Source of the DNA: Saccharomonospora amisosensis
GTDB lineage: Bacteria; Actinomycetota; Actinomycetes; Mycobacteriales; Pseudonocardiaceae
Length of the DNA: 64,000 nucleotides
Reading direction: 5' to 3'
NCBI RefSeq assembly: GCF_011761185.1
Contig: NZ_JAAOYM010000001.1
Coordinates: forward strand, 1,426,001-1,490,000
The translations under genes and the position numbers were made by a program. The notes under the pieces were generated by a model, which saw only the letters and a list, made by a program, of their open reading frames with translations, was not told the DNA's origin and did no database searches. Shown here piece by piece: positions 34,800 through 42,437 of this stretch (position 1 is the first letter of the stretch; every line of letters begins with the position of its first letter).

Positions 34800-35384
34800 T
34801 CACGGCGTTTCCGGCAGCCGCCGAGGCGTCGCGGCCAGCAGGGTTCGTGCCGCGGCGCGGCTGGTGCGGGCCACCGTCGGGTCGCTCGACATCGCGGCCA
34901 CCACGGTGGCCCCCTCGACCAGGGTGAGCAGTTGCTCGGCGAGCAGATCCGGGTCGGCGGCGCCCGCGTTCTCGGACAGCTCACGCAGGTAGCCGCGCAC
35001 CGCATCCTTGTGCCGCCGGGCGGCTGCCGCGACACGCGGTGAGCCCGAGCCGAGTTCGCCGAAGGAGTTGATGAACGCGCAGCCGCGGAAGCCGGGTCGG
35101 CTGAACCACTCGTACAGCCAGTCGAAGACGGCCAGCGGAGCCTGCTCCGGCGTGGTGGCGGCGGCCGTGACGTGGTCGGCCAGCTCCCGCCGCCACCGCT
35201 CGTCCCTTCGCAGCAGGTAGGCCTCCACCAGACTTTCCTTGGAGGGAAAGCACTGGTACAGCCGCTTCAGCGAGACCGAAGAGCGCGCCCGGATCGCGTC
35301 CATCCCCACAGCCTGGATACCGCGCTCGTAGAACTCGGCCTCGGCGGCGTCCAGCAGTCGCCGCTTGGCCTCTTCGATGTCCAT
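34800..35384 (-). CDS. TetR-family regulator
   Basis: A 194-residue TetR protein: AKRRLLDAAEAEFYERGIQAVGMDAIRARSSVSLKRLYQCFPSKESLVEAYLLRRDERW, then a ligand domain with WLYEWFSRPGFRGCAFINSFGELG. That segment is typical of the group that represses a divergent small enzyme. A perfect 18-bp palindrome lies 16 bases upstream of its start, between it and the DUF1348 gene. Autoregulation and control of DUF1348 are inferred. Confidence 0.92.
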   Translation of the reverse strand: MDIEEAKRRLLDAAEAEFYERGIQAVGMDAIRARSSVSLKRLYQCFPSKESLVEAYLLRRDERWRRELADHVTAAATTPEQAPLAVFDWLYEWFSRPGFRGCAFINSFGELGSGSPRVAAAARRHKDAVRGYLRELSENAGAADPDLLAEQLLTLVEGATVVAAMSSDPTVARTSRAAARTLLAATPRRLPETP

Positions 35385-35400
35385 GCTTCCACCCTGGACC

Positions 35401-35418
35401 AGAGAACGATCGTTCTCT
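35401..35418. promoter_or_regulatory. Perfect 18-bp TetR operator
   Basis: AGAGAACGATCGTTCTCT is fully palindromic. It fills the spacer between CTGGAC (35394-35399) and TAGGCT (35418-35423), a plausible promoter that would give the DUF1348 gene a leaderless ATG at 35430. The centre AACGATCGTT is a familiar TetR-family core. Confidence 0.8.
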
Positions 35419-35429
35419 AGGCTGTCGGC

Positions 35430-35888
35430 ATGAACTCACGCCCCCCGTTTCCCCCGTTCGACGAGACCGCAGCCGCGCAGAAGGTGCAGGCCGCCGAGGA
35501 CGCCTGGAACACCAGGGACCCCGAGCGGGTCGCGCTGGCCTACACCGAGGACTCGGTGTGGCGAAACCGTGACCGCCACGTCGTCGGGCGCGCCGAGATC
35601 GTCGAGTTCCTGCGCCAGAAGTGGGAGCGCGAACTCGACTACGCGCTTCGCAAGGAACTGTGGGGGTTTCGGGAGAACCGGATCGCCGTGCGCTTCCAGT
35701 ACGAGTGCCACGACCACTCGGGGCAGTGGTGGCGAAGCTACGGCAACGAGTTGTGGGAGTTCACGCAGGACGGACTGATGCGCCGCCGCGAGGCCAGCAT
35801 CAACGATGTGCCGATCAGCCAGGAGCAGCGCAGGATCTTCGGGCCAAGGCCCGACAGCGAGAAGGGCGTGCTGCTGCCGGTGTTCTAG
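35430..35888 (+). CDS. DUF1348 / nuclear transport factor 2-like protein
   Basis: A 152-residue SnoaL/NTF2-fold protein: [94 protein letters not shown]. This matches DUF1348 almost end to end. The fold has a small-molecule pocket, but no reaction is known. It is divergent from the TetR regulator with a shared palindrome, so it is probably induced by that regulator's ligand. ATG 35430 coincides with the predicted transcription start. Confidence 0.9.
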   Translation: MNSRPPFPPFDETAAAQKVQAAEDAWNTRDPERVALAYTEDSVWRNRDRHVVGRAEIVEFLRQKWERELDYALRKELWGFRENRIAVRFQYECHDHSGQWWRSYGNELWEFTQDGLMRRREASINDVPISQEQRRIFGPRPDSEKGVLLPVF

Positions 35889-35943
35889 GTCGACGACGAA
35901 CTTCGCTCACCCCAGTGCTGTGGCCTGCTGCCGCGCACTCGGT

Positions 35944-36019
35944 GATACGGGGACGTATCTCTTATCCGGCGAGGTCGGCAGAACTCGACGCGGCCTGCAC
36001 TTCCCGGCGAGGTTGGCAG
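35944..36019. repeat. Inverted and direct repeats upstream of vapB
   Basis: GATACG (35944-35949) and CGTATC (35954-35959) form a dyad. CCGGCGAGGTYGGCAG occurs twice, at 35966-35981 and 36004-36019, 38 bp apart and differing at one base. This lies in the 147-bp gap before the VapB-like gene and may be its operator region. Confidence 0.45.
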
Positions 36020-36035
36020 CGACTGAGGTACGGCC

Positions 36036-36332
36036 ATGTTCATGGCGGAGGTTGAGCAAGCTGGGCCTGTGCAGGTGACAGTGGGTCCTGATGGTCGGGG
36101 GACGATCCCGGCGCCGTTGCGTCGAGCAGCGGCCGTTGAGCCTGGTCAGCGGCTTGTTCCTGATGTGGAGGACGGTCGGGTGGTGCTGGAGGAGTGGGGT
36201 CATCTACTGCGGCGTGTCCAGCACCGCGTCGCAGCGCAGACGAAAGGCCACTCCGGCAGTGCCGTGGACGAGTTGATCGCGGAGCGCCGAGCGGAAGCGG
36301 CACGGGAGGGCGCGAGCCGAACGCCACGGTGA
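36036..36332 (+). CDS. VapB/AbrB-type antitoxin
   Basis: A 98-residue protein (or 96 from ATG 36042) with an N-terminal SpoVT-AbrB swapped-hairpin DNA-binding domain: VQVTVGPDGRGTIPAPLRRAAAVEPGQRLVPDVEDGRVVLEEW. The C-terminal helix SAVDELIAERRAEAAREGA is the usual toxin-binding tail of VapB antitoxins. Such proteins neutralise a VapC RNase and repress their own operon. The partner downstream is only a fragment, so this is an orphan antitoxin. Its stop overlaps the fragment's GTG by 4 bp, as in intact vapBC operons. Confidence 0.82.
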   Translation: MFMAEVEQAGPVQVTVGPDGRGTIPAPLRRAAAVEPGQRLVPDVEDGRVVLEEWGHLLRRVQHRVAAQTKGHSGSAVDELIAERRAEAAREGASRTPR

Positions 36333-36433
36333 CCGACCCGGGCGTGGGCGACGCAGGCTCCGGCGTCGCGGTGACCGCCGATCGAGCCTGGGACGAACTG
36401 CACCTCGACGTCCGGGTGTGGTTGATTCACTGA
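36329..36433 (+). pseudogene. Internally deleted VapC toxin (PIN domain) remnant
   Basis: The GTG at 36329 overlaps the antitoxin stop and opens a 34-codon frame. Its last part, VAVTADRAWDELHLDVRVWLIH, matches the C-terminal end of PIN-domain VapC toxins (TADRAWxELDLxVxVxLI). The first 100 or so residues, with the acidic catalytic positions, are missing. An in-frame deletion between start and C-terminus explains this best. It cannot be a working RNase. Confidence 0.7.
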
Positions 36434-36640
36434 CAGGTCAACGATCCGGCCGCTGCGGGCCGCCCGTGGGTGCGCTCGGTTCCCCGTGCTTTGGCTAGCT
36501 CGAGATGCCCGAGCCGGTTGGCGAAACCCCGCGAGCGTGCGGTTTTCACTCCTCGGTGGCCTGCGCGACACCTGGCCGCCGCCTGGCAGGGGCAGGGTCT
36601 TGCCCCGACGGCGTCCGAACGTCCCGATGGGGAGGACCTC

Positions 36641-39220
36641 ATGTCCGAGTACAGCGGCGAGCAAGGTCGGCGGTTCGACCGCAGGCGGTTCCTTGAGCTC
36701 AGTGGCGTGAGCACCACGGCGTTGTTGCTGGGCACCGGCGCCGTGCACAGCGGTGCGGCGCTGGCCTTCCCACCCGCGCTCGGCAATCCGTTCACGCTCG
36801 GGGTCGCCTCGGGGGACCCGTTGCCGGACGGGGTCGTGCTGTGGACCCGGCTGGCGCCCGACCCGCTGGCTGAGGACGGCAACGGCGGTATGCCACGGGA
36901 GCCGTTCGGGGTGCGCTACCAGGTTGCCGAGGACGAGCAGTTCACCCGCATCGTGGCGCGGGGGGCCGTCGAGGCCACTCCCGAGCTCGGGCACAGCGTG
37001 CACCCGGAGATCACCGGGCTGCGGCCGGGCCGGGAGTACTTCTACCGGTTTTTCGCGGGCGACGCCGTCAGCCCGGTCGGGCGTACGAAGACCGCACCAC
37101 TGCCCGACTCCGCCGTCGAGGAGGTGAGGTTCGGACTCGCGTCGTGCCAGGCATGGACCGGCGGCAGGTACGCGGCCTACCGCGCGATGGCCGCCGACGA
37201 CCTGGACTTCGTCGTCCACGTCGGCGACTACATCTACGAAGGCGGCGACACTCGCAGCCTCGCCGACTTCCGCGTGCTGCACGCGCGGTACAAGACCTCA
37301 CCGGATCTGCGCGCCGCGCATGCCGCCTTCCCGTTCATCGTGACCTTCGACGACCACGAGGTCGACAACAACTGGGCGGGCGACATTCCGCAGGACTCCA
37401 CACCGGACTTCCTTCAGCTGCGGGCGAACGCCTTCCAGGCCTACTACGAGCATCTGCCATTGCGGGTAACCGCCCGTCCCTCGGGCGCCGATATGACACT
37501 GCACCGGTCGCTGGCGTTCGGCGACCTGCTTTCCCTCACCGTGCTCGACACCCGCCAGTACCGCGACGACCAGGTCGAAGGCCGGTTCATCGCGCCCCGT
37601 GATCCGGACGCGCTCGCCCCTGGCAGGACCATGACCGGCGCGGAACAGGAACGCTGGCTGCTGGACACCCTCGCAAGCTCTCGGGCGCGGTGGAACGCGA
37701 TCGCGCAGCAGACCATCATGGCGTTCTTCGACTACGACACCGGCCACGGCGTGAGCATCAACCACGACCAGTGGGACGGTTACGCGGCTGCCCGCGACCG
37801 GTTGTTCGCCTTCCTCGCCGACCGGCGACCATCCAATGTGGTCGTACTGTCTGGTGACTGGCACTCGGCATGGGTCAACGACCTCAAGGCCGATTTCGCC
37901 GATCCGGACTCCGAGACACTGGCTACCGAGTTCGTCGGCACGTCGATCAGCTCCGGCTGCGGCTGGCGCGACTCGGTGGCGGCCGCACTGGAGGCGAACC
38001 CCCACGTCCGGTTCTTCGACGGCGACCACCGCGGCTACACCCGTTGCACGGTGACGCCGTCGCAGTGGCGTACTGACCTGCTGGCGGTCAACCACCCTGC
38101 CGACCCCTCTGGACCGGCGTTCACGCTCGCGTCGTTCGCGGTGACCGACGGCGTCGCCGGTGCACGCCGGTTGGAGGGCGCGGGCGACGGCGTCGTCGGC
38201 CGGGTGACCGACGCCACCGACGGCACAGCCCTGGCTAACGTCGTGGTGCGGGCGAGCGCAGCCGACGGCACCGTGGTGAGCACCGGCACCACCGGCGCTG
38301 ACGGCGAATACCGGCTGCTGGTAACCCCTGGCAGCTACGACATCGCCGCGACGGCGGGTTGCTACCAGACGGCGAGGCGCACTGCCGAACTGGCCGAGGG
38401 CAGGCTGCAGCGGGTGGATTTCGAGTTGCCCCGCGTTACCGGCGCGCTCGCGGGCACGGGCAAGCGGCTCGCCGGTGCGCGTGTGGAAGCGGGCGATTCG
38501 GACATCGTCATGGAGAACGCGGCACTCGCGATGGCCGTCGCGGCGGTGACCGAGGACGGGCAGCTGCTCGGCACCACGCGGGGGAAGGTGCTCGACATGG
38601 CCGTGCGAGGGCGGACCGACCAGCTCGACTGGATCAACCTGACCTATGCCTCCGCCGCGCAGCCACAGGGAACCGAGGCATGGCAGCAGGTCAGCGTCCG
38701 CAACGAGCATGTCGAGGTGGTGGCGGCCGGTCCGACGCGCGCGGTGGTCCGCGCGAGGGGCGCCTCCACCGACTTCGCCGCGCTCACGGTGACCACGACA
38801 TACACGCTGGAGCCGGACAACTCCTGGGTGAGTGCCGAGTCGGTGTTCCGCAACACCGGCGGCGAGCCCGTCGCGGTGTGGGTCGGGGACGCGCTGGACC
38901 ACGACGGGCCGGGGCAGCGCAGTGGTGTCGCCGGACACGGCACGATCACCACGCCGTACGGCAGCCCGCTGCGCTACGAGCCCACCGAGCCGTGGCTCGG
39001 CATGACCGGCACCGACCCGCAGACCTATGGCCTGATCTACGACGCCGACCCGGAGGGTCTGCTGGCCGCGGCGACGGGCAACTGGGTGATGAGCATGGTG
39101 CAGGTGCGCATCGCGCCCGGCGCCGAATACCTCCTGACCCGGCGCATCGTGGCCGTGGACCACGGCGGCGCGGCCGACCCGTTCGCCGTACTCGCGCAGC
39201 TGTACCGGCGGGCACGGTAA
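36641..39220 (+). CDS. phoD: PhoD-type alkaline phosphatase/phosphodiesterase with C-terminal extension
   Basis: An 859-residue exported enzyme. A Tat signal (RRFDRRRFLELSG then a hydrophobic stretch ending AALA) leads to the PhoD domain, to about residue 505: FGLASCQAW, FVVHVGDYIYEGG, FIVTFDDHEVDNNWAGD and VVLSGDWHSAWVND hold the metal ligands. A carboxypeptidase-regulatory-like domain follows at 516-590 (VVGRVTDATDGTALANVVVRA, GADGEYRLLVTPGSYDIAA). The last 260 residues form an unrecognised beta-rich domain. PhoD releases phosphate from mono- and diesters outside the cell. Usual length is 500-560, so this is an extended form. ATG 36641 follows GGGGAGG. Confidence 0.88.
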   Translation: MSEYSGEQGRRFDRRRFLELSGVSTTALLLGTGAVHSGAALAFPPALGNPFTLGVASGDPLPDGVVLWTRLAPDPLAEDGNGGMPREPFGVRYQVAEDEQFTRIVARGAVEATPELGHSVHPEITGLRPGREYFYRFFAGDAVSPVGRTKTAPLPDSAVEEVRFGLASCQAWTGGRYAAYRAMAADDLDFVVHVGDYIYEGGDTRSLADFRVLHARYKTSPDLRAAHAAFPFIVTFDDHEVDNNWAGDIPQDSTPDFLQLRANAFQAYYEHLPLRVTARPSGADMTLHRSLAFGDLLSLTVLDTRQYRDDQVEGRFIAPRDPDALAPGRTMTGAEQERWLLDTLASSRARWNAIAQQTIMAFFDYDTGHGVSINHDQWDGYAAARDRLFAFLADRRPSNVVVLSGDWHSAWVNDLKADFADPDSETLATEFVGTSISSGCGWRDSVAAALEANPHVRFFDGDHRGYTRCTVTPSQWRTDLLAVNHPADPSGPAFTLASFAVTDGVAGARRLEGAGDGVVGRVTDATDGTALANVVVRASAADGTVVSTGTTGADGEYRLLVTPGSYDIAATAGCYQTARRTAELAEGRLQRVDFELPRVTGALAGTGKRLAGARVEAGDSDIVMENAALAMAVAAVTEDGQLLGTTRGKVLDMAVRGRTDQLDWINLTYASAAQPQGTEAWQQVSVRNEHVEVVAAGPTRAVVRARGASTDFAALTVTTTYTLEPDNSWVSAESVFRNTGGEPVAVWVGDALDHDGPGQRSGVAGHGTITTPYGSPLRYEPTEPWLGMTGTDPQTYGLIYDADPEGLLAAATGNWVMSMVQVRIAPGAEYLLTRRIVAVDHGGAADPFAVLAQLYRRAR

Positions 39221-39227
39221 TGCCCGC

Positions 39228-40484
39228 TCACGGCTCGAAGGCGTTTCCGGTGGCGATCTTGGGCCTGCCCAGCGTCGGTGGCCGCTGCACCGGTCGCGCC
39301 CGCCGGTAGACCCGTGCGGTCGCGGTGGCGATTCGGGCCCAGTCGAACTCGGCGGCCAGCCGTGACTGCGCGGCCAGCGCTCGGCGGCCCGCCGCGTCGG
39401 TGTCGGTGAGCACGGCGTCGACGGCGTCGACGAGCGCGGCGACGTCGCCAGGGGCGAACGCCAGCCCGGTCTCGCCGTCGACCACCAGCTCGCCCAGCCC
39501 ACCGACGGTGGAGGCCACCAGCGGGGCCTTCGCCGCCGCGGCCTCCAGCGCGACGATGCCGAACGGTTCGTACCGGCTGGGCAGCACCACGGCGTCCGCG
39601 GCGGCGAGCAGCGCGCGCAACTCCCGGTCGGAAAGGTGACCGACGAAGTCCACCGCTTGCGCCAGCTCCAGCCGGTCCGCCTGCTGGCGCAGCTCCTCAA
39701 GGTGCCTGCCCTTGCCCGCCACTACCAGCCGGGTCCCCGGGTGCCTTCGCCGGACGGCGGGCAGCGCGTCCAGCAGGTCCTGCACCCCCTTCTCCCACTC
39801 CAGCCTGCCGAAGAACAGCAGCAGCGGCGCGCCGGTCCCGCCGTGTGCCTCGCGAGCCCTCCGCACCTGCTCGGCAGGTACCTGCCAGCCGCGCTCCTCG
39901 ATGCCGTTGTGGATCACTGTGATGCTCTCCGGCGGCACCTCGAACAGTTGCGCGACCTCCCGCCGCATGGACTGCGAGCAGGTGATCAGCGCGTCCACCC
40001 TGTTGGCCAGCCACCACTCCACCGAGTGGATCTGCTGGTTGAGCGGGTGGGAAAGCCAGCCGGAGTGCCTGCCCGCCTCGGTGGCGTGGATGGTTCCCAC
40101 CAGCGGCACACCGGCGGCCTCGGTCAGCGCGATCGCGGGATGGGTGACCAGCCAGTCGTGGGCGTGTACCACGTCGGGCCGCCAGCTTCGCAGCAGCGTC
40201 GTGCCCGCCCTGATCATCGCGTGGCCCATGGCCAGCGTCCAGGCCACCAGGTCCCGTTCGAACGTCAGGTGGGTGGGGTCCTCCGCGACCCGGATGATCC
40301 GTACCCCCTCGACCACATCGTCGGCCGTCGGGTGCGTCTCGGCGTCGGTTCCCGCTGGCTGCCTGCACAACACCACGACTTCGTGCCCGTCGAGGGCGAG
40401 ATGTCTGGCCAGCGCGTGGACGTGCCGGGCAAGCCCCCCGACGACCACGGGCGGGTATTCCCACGACAGCATGAGCACGCGCAT
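39228..40484 (-). CDS. GT4 glycosyltransferase (Rv3032-like alpha-1,4-glucosyltransferase)
   Basis: A 418-residue GT-B enzyme. The N-terminal acceptor domain begins MRVLMLSWEYPPVVVGGLARHVHALARHLA, with DVVHAHDWLVTHPAIALTEAAGVPLVGTIHATEAGRHSGW. The donor domain has LLFFGRLEWEKGVQDLLDALP and the EPFGIVALEAAAAKAPLVAS motif (Ex7E). It is close in length to Rv3032 of M. tuberculosis, which elongates the glucan of methylglucose lipopolysaccharide and contributes to glycogen. ATG 40484 has only 62 bp to the divergent GH2 start. It is convergent with phoD, separated by 7 bp. Confidence 0.9.
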   Translation of the reverse strand: MRVLMLSWEYPPVVVGGLARHVHALARHLALDGHEVVVLCRQPAGTDAETHPTADDVVEGVRIIRVAEDPTHLTFERDLVAWTLAMGHAMIRAGTTLLRSWRPDVVHAHDWLVTHPAIALTEAAGVPLVGTIHATEAGRHSGWLSHPLNQQIHSVEWWLANRVDALITCSQSMRREVAQLFEVPPESITVIHNGIEERGWQVPAEQVRRAREAHGGTGAPLLLFFGRLEWEKGVQDLLDALPAVRRRHPGTRLVVAGKGRHLEELRQQADRLELAQAVDFVGHLSDRELRALLAAADAVVLPSRYEPFGIVALEAAAAKAPLVASTVGGLGELVVDGETGLAFAPGDVAALVDAVDAVLTDTDAAGRRALAAQSRLAAEFDWARIATATARVYRRARPVQRPPTLGRPKIATGNAFEP

Positions 40485-40546
40485 ACATGGAGGTTACTCA
40501 CCGGTTCATTAGCCCGTGGCGACGCGTCCGTGTTCTCATCGAGGTA

Positions 40547-42385
40547 ATGACCGCCTCAGCGCCACTGTTCACACCCTGGGCCGAGCAGGTCGGCCCGGAC
40601 AACGCCCTACCCGAGTACCCGCGACCTCGGCTGCGCCGCCCGCGCTGGCTCAGCCTCAACGGGCTGTGGGACTACACGGCGCGGTCGGCCGACGGCGCAA
40701 CGCATTCAGGTGAGCGCATCCTGGTGCCCTACCCGCCCGAGTCGGCGCTTTCCGGTATCCGGCGCCGTGACGAGCACATGTGGTACCGAAGGACCTTCGA
40801 CATCCCGCCGGACTGGTGGGGTGGCCGCGTGCTGCTGCACTTCGGTGCGGTGGACCAGGTTGCGACGGTGTGGGTCAACCACCAGCCGCTGGCAAAGCAC
40901 GAGGGCGGTTACACGGCCTTCAGCGTGGACATCACCGACGTGCTGCGTGAGGACGCGGAGCAGGAGCTACTGGTGCGCGCCGACGACATCGGCAACCGAG
41001 GCACCTTCGGGGTCGGCAAGCAGGCCAATCGGCCCGGCGGCATCCTCTACACCGGCGCGTCGGGCATCTGGCAGTCCGTGTGGCTGGAGCCGGTGCCCGC
41101 GACCCATGTCGCCGCGCTCGACATCGGCTGCGACGAGGGGGGCCTCGACGTGGCCGCCACGGTCGCGGGCGACGGCGCGCGGGAGTTGGAGGTCATGGTC
41201 AGCGAGCCGGACGGCGGTGAGGTCGCCCGCGGCAGCGGTCCCTCGACCGAGCCGGTGCGCGTCGAGGTGCCGCGACCTCGGCTGTGGAGCCCCGACGACC
41301 CGTACCTGTACGACGTCACCGTGCTGCTGCGCGGGGAGCACGGCGAGCCGATCGACCAGGTGGAAAGCTACGCGGGGCTGCGCACGATCGGGCTGGTCGA
41401 CGACGGGCAGGGCCGCTGCCGGATCGCGCTCAACGGCCGGATCACGTTCCTGCACGCGCTGCTGGACCAGGGCTACTGGCCGGACGGGATCTACACCGCC
41501 CCCACCGACGAAGCGCTGCGCAGCGACCTGGAGCGAACCAGGGAGCTGGGCTTCAACAGTGTTCGCAAGCACGTCAAGGTGGAGCCGCAGCGCTGGTACT
41601 ACTGGGCCGACCGGCTTGGGCTGCTGGTCTGGCAGGACATCCCTTCGCTGCCGGTGGTGCTGGAAAACCCGCCCGGTCCGCAGCCCGCGCCGGTGACGAA
41701 GGCTCGCGAGCGGTTTGAGGCGGAGCTGTCCGCGATCGTCACGCAACTGCGCGGGGCAACCGCCGTCGTGGCCTGGGTGCCGTTCAACGAGGGGTGGGGC
41801 GAGTACGACACCGCGCGCATCGCGCAGCTGGTGAAGGCGGCCGACCCCACTCGGCTTGTGGTGGCCGACAGCGGGGTGAACTGCTGCCACTCCCACCCCG
41901 ACTCCGGCGCGGGTGACGTCTACGACGACCACACCTATGTCGGGCCAGGCAGCCCGCGCGTCGACGGCGGCAGGGCCACCGTCGACGGCGAGTACGGCGG
42001 CGTCGGGCTGCTTCTGGAAGGGCACGTGTGGCCGGGTGAGCCGCTGGCCTACGAGATGGTGGAATCCAGGCAGGAGCTGACGCGGCGCTACGCGGAGGTG
42101 AGTCTCGATCTGGAGCGGGTGGTGCGGGAGGAGGGGCTCTCCGGCGCCGTCTACACCCAGACCACCGATGTGGAGAACGAGGTCAACGGCCTGCTCAGCT
42201 ACGACCGCAGAGTGCTCAAAGTGGACCTCGCGGTGGTCGCGGAGCGCAACCGAGCGGTGATAGCGGCGGGCTCGTGGCCGCCGGGTTTCGCTGCCACCGA
42301 AGCCCGGCTGCTGAGCGTGCCCACCGAGGACACCGAGGACACCGAGCCGGACCAGGAAGCGCCCACCGGCGAGGCCGCTGGCTGA
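40547..42385 (+). CDS. Glycoside hydrolase family 2 protein
   Basis: A 612-residue GH2 enzyme. The jelly-roll domain (LSLNGLWDYTARSADG, MWYRRTFDIPPDWWGGRVLLHFGAVDQVATVWVNHQPLAKHEGGYTAFSVDIT) precedes an Ig-like domain and the TIM barrel, with acid/base Glu in WVPFNEGWGEYDT and the probable nucleophile Glu in VDGEYGGVG. GH2 members cleave beta-galactosides, beta-glucuronides or beta-mannosides; specificity is not evident. No signal peptide is visible, so it acts in the cytoplasm. ATG 40547 follows CGAGGT. It lies between the GT4 and GH57 genes on the opposite strand, where mycobacteria have no such gene. The acidic tail has an EDTEDTE repeat. Confidence 0.9.
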   Translation: MTASAPLFTPWAEQVGPDNALPEYPRPRLRRPRWLSLNGLWDYTARSADGATHSGERILVPYPPESALSGIRRRDEHMWYRRTFDIPPDWWGGRVLLHFGAVDQVATVWVNHQPLAKHEGGYTAFSVDITDVLREDAEQELLVRADDIGNRGTFGVGKQANRPGGILYTGASGIWQSVWLEPVPATHVAALDIGCDEGGLDVAATVAGDGARELEVMVSEPDGGEVARGSGPSTEPVRVEVPRPRLWSPDDPYLYDVTVLLRGEHGEPIDQVESYAGLRTIGLVDDGQGRCRIALNGRITFLHALLDQGYWPDGIYTAPTDEALRSDLERTRELGFNSVRKHVKVEPQRWYYWADRLGLLVWQDIPSLPVVLENPPGPQPAPVTKARERFEAELSAIVTQLRGATAVVAWVPFNEGWGEYDTARIAQLVKAADPTRLVVADSGVNCCHSHPDSGAGDVYDDHTYVGPGSPRVDGGRATVDGEYGGVGLLLEGHVWPGEPLAYEMVESRQELTRRYAEVSLDLERVVREEGLSGAVYTQTTDVENEVNGLLSYDRRVLKVDLAVVAERNRAVIAAGSWPPGFAATEARLLSVPTEDTEDTEPDQEAPTGEAAG

Positions 42386-42437
42386 GCGGTGTCCACACCG
42401 GACTGTCCAGGTGCGGCCGCACGGCGACTCGATAAGG

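Noticed and set aside
36589-36606. GGGGCA/TGCCCC hairpin upstream of phoD as a Pho box or riboswitch
   Set aside because: A 6-bp stem in GC-rich DNA is expected by chance, and no PHO-box direct repeats are visible.
37298-39700. Long minus-strand open frame under phoD and GT4
   Set aside because: Shadow of two well-supported genes. Its N-terminal part merely reads the GT4 gene out of frame, and it shows no domain.
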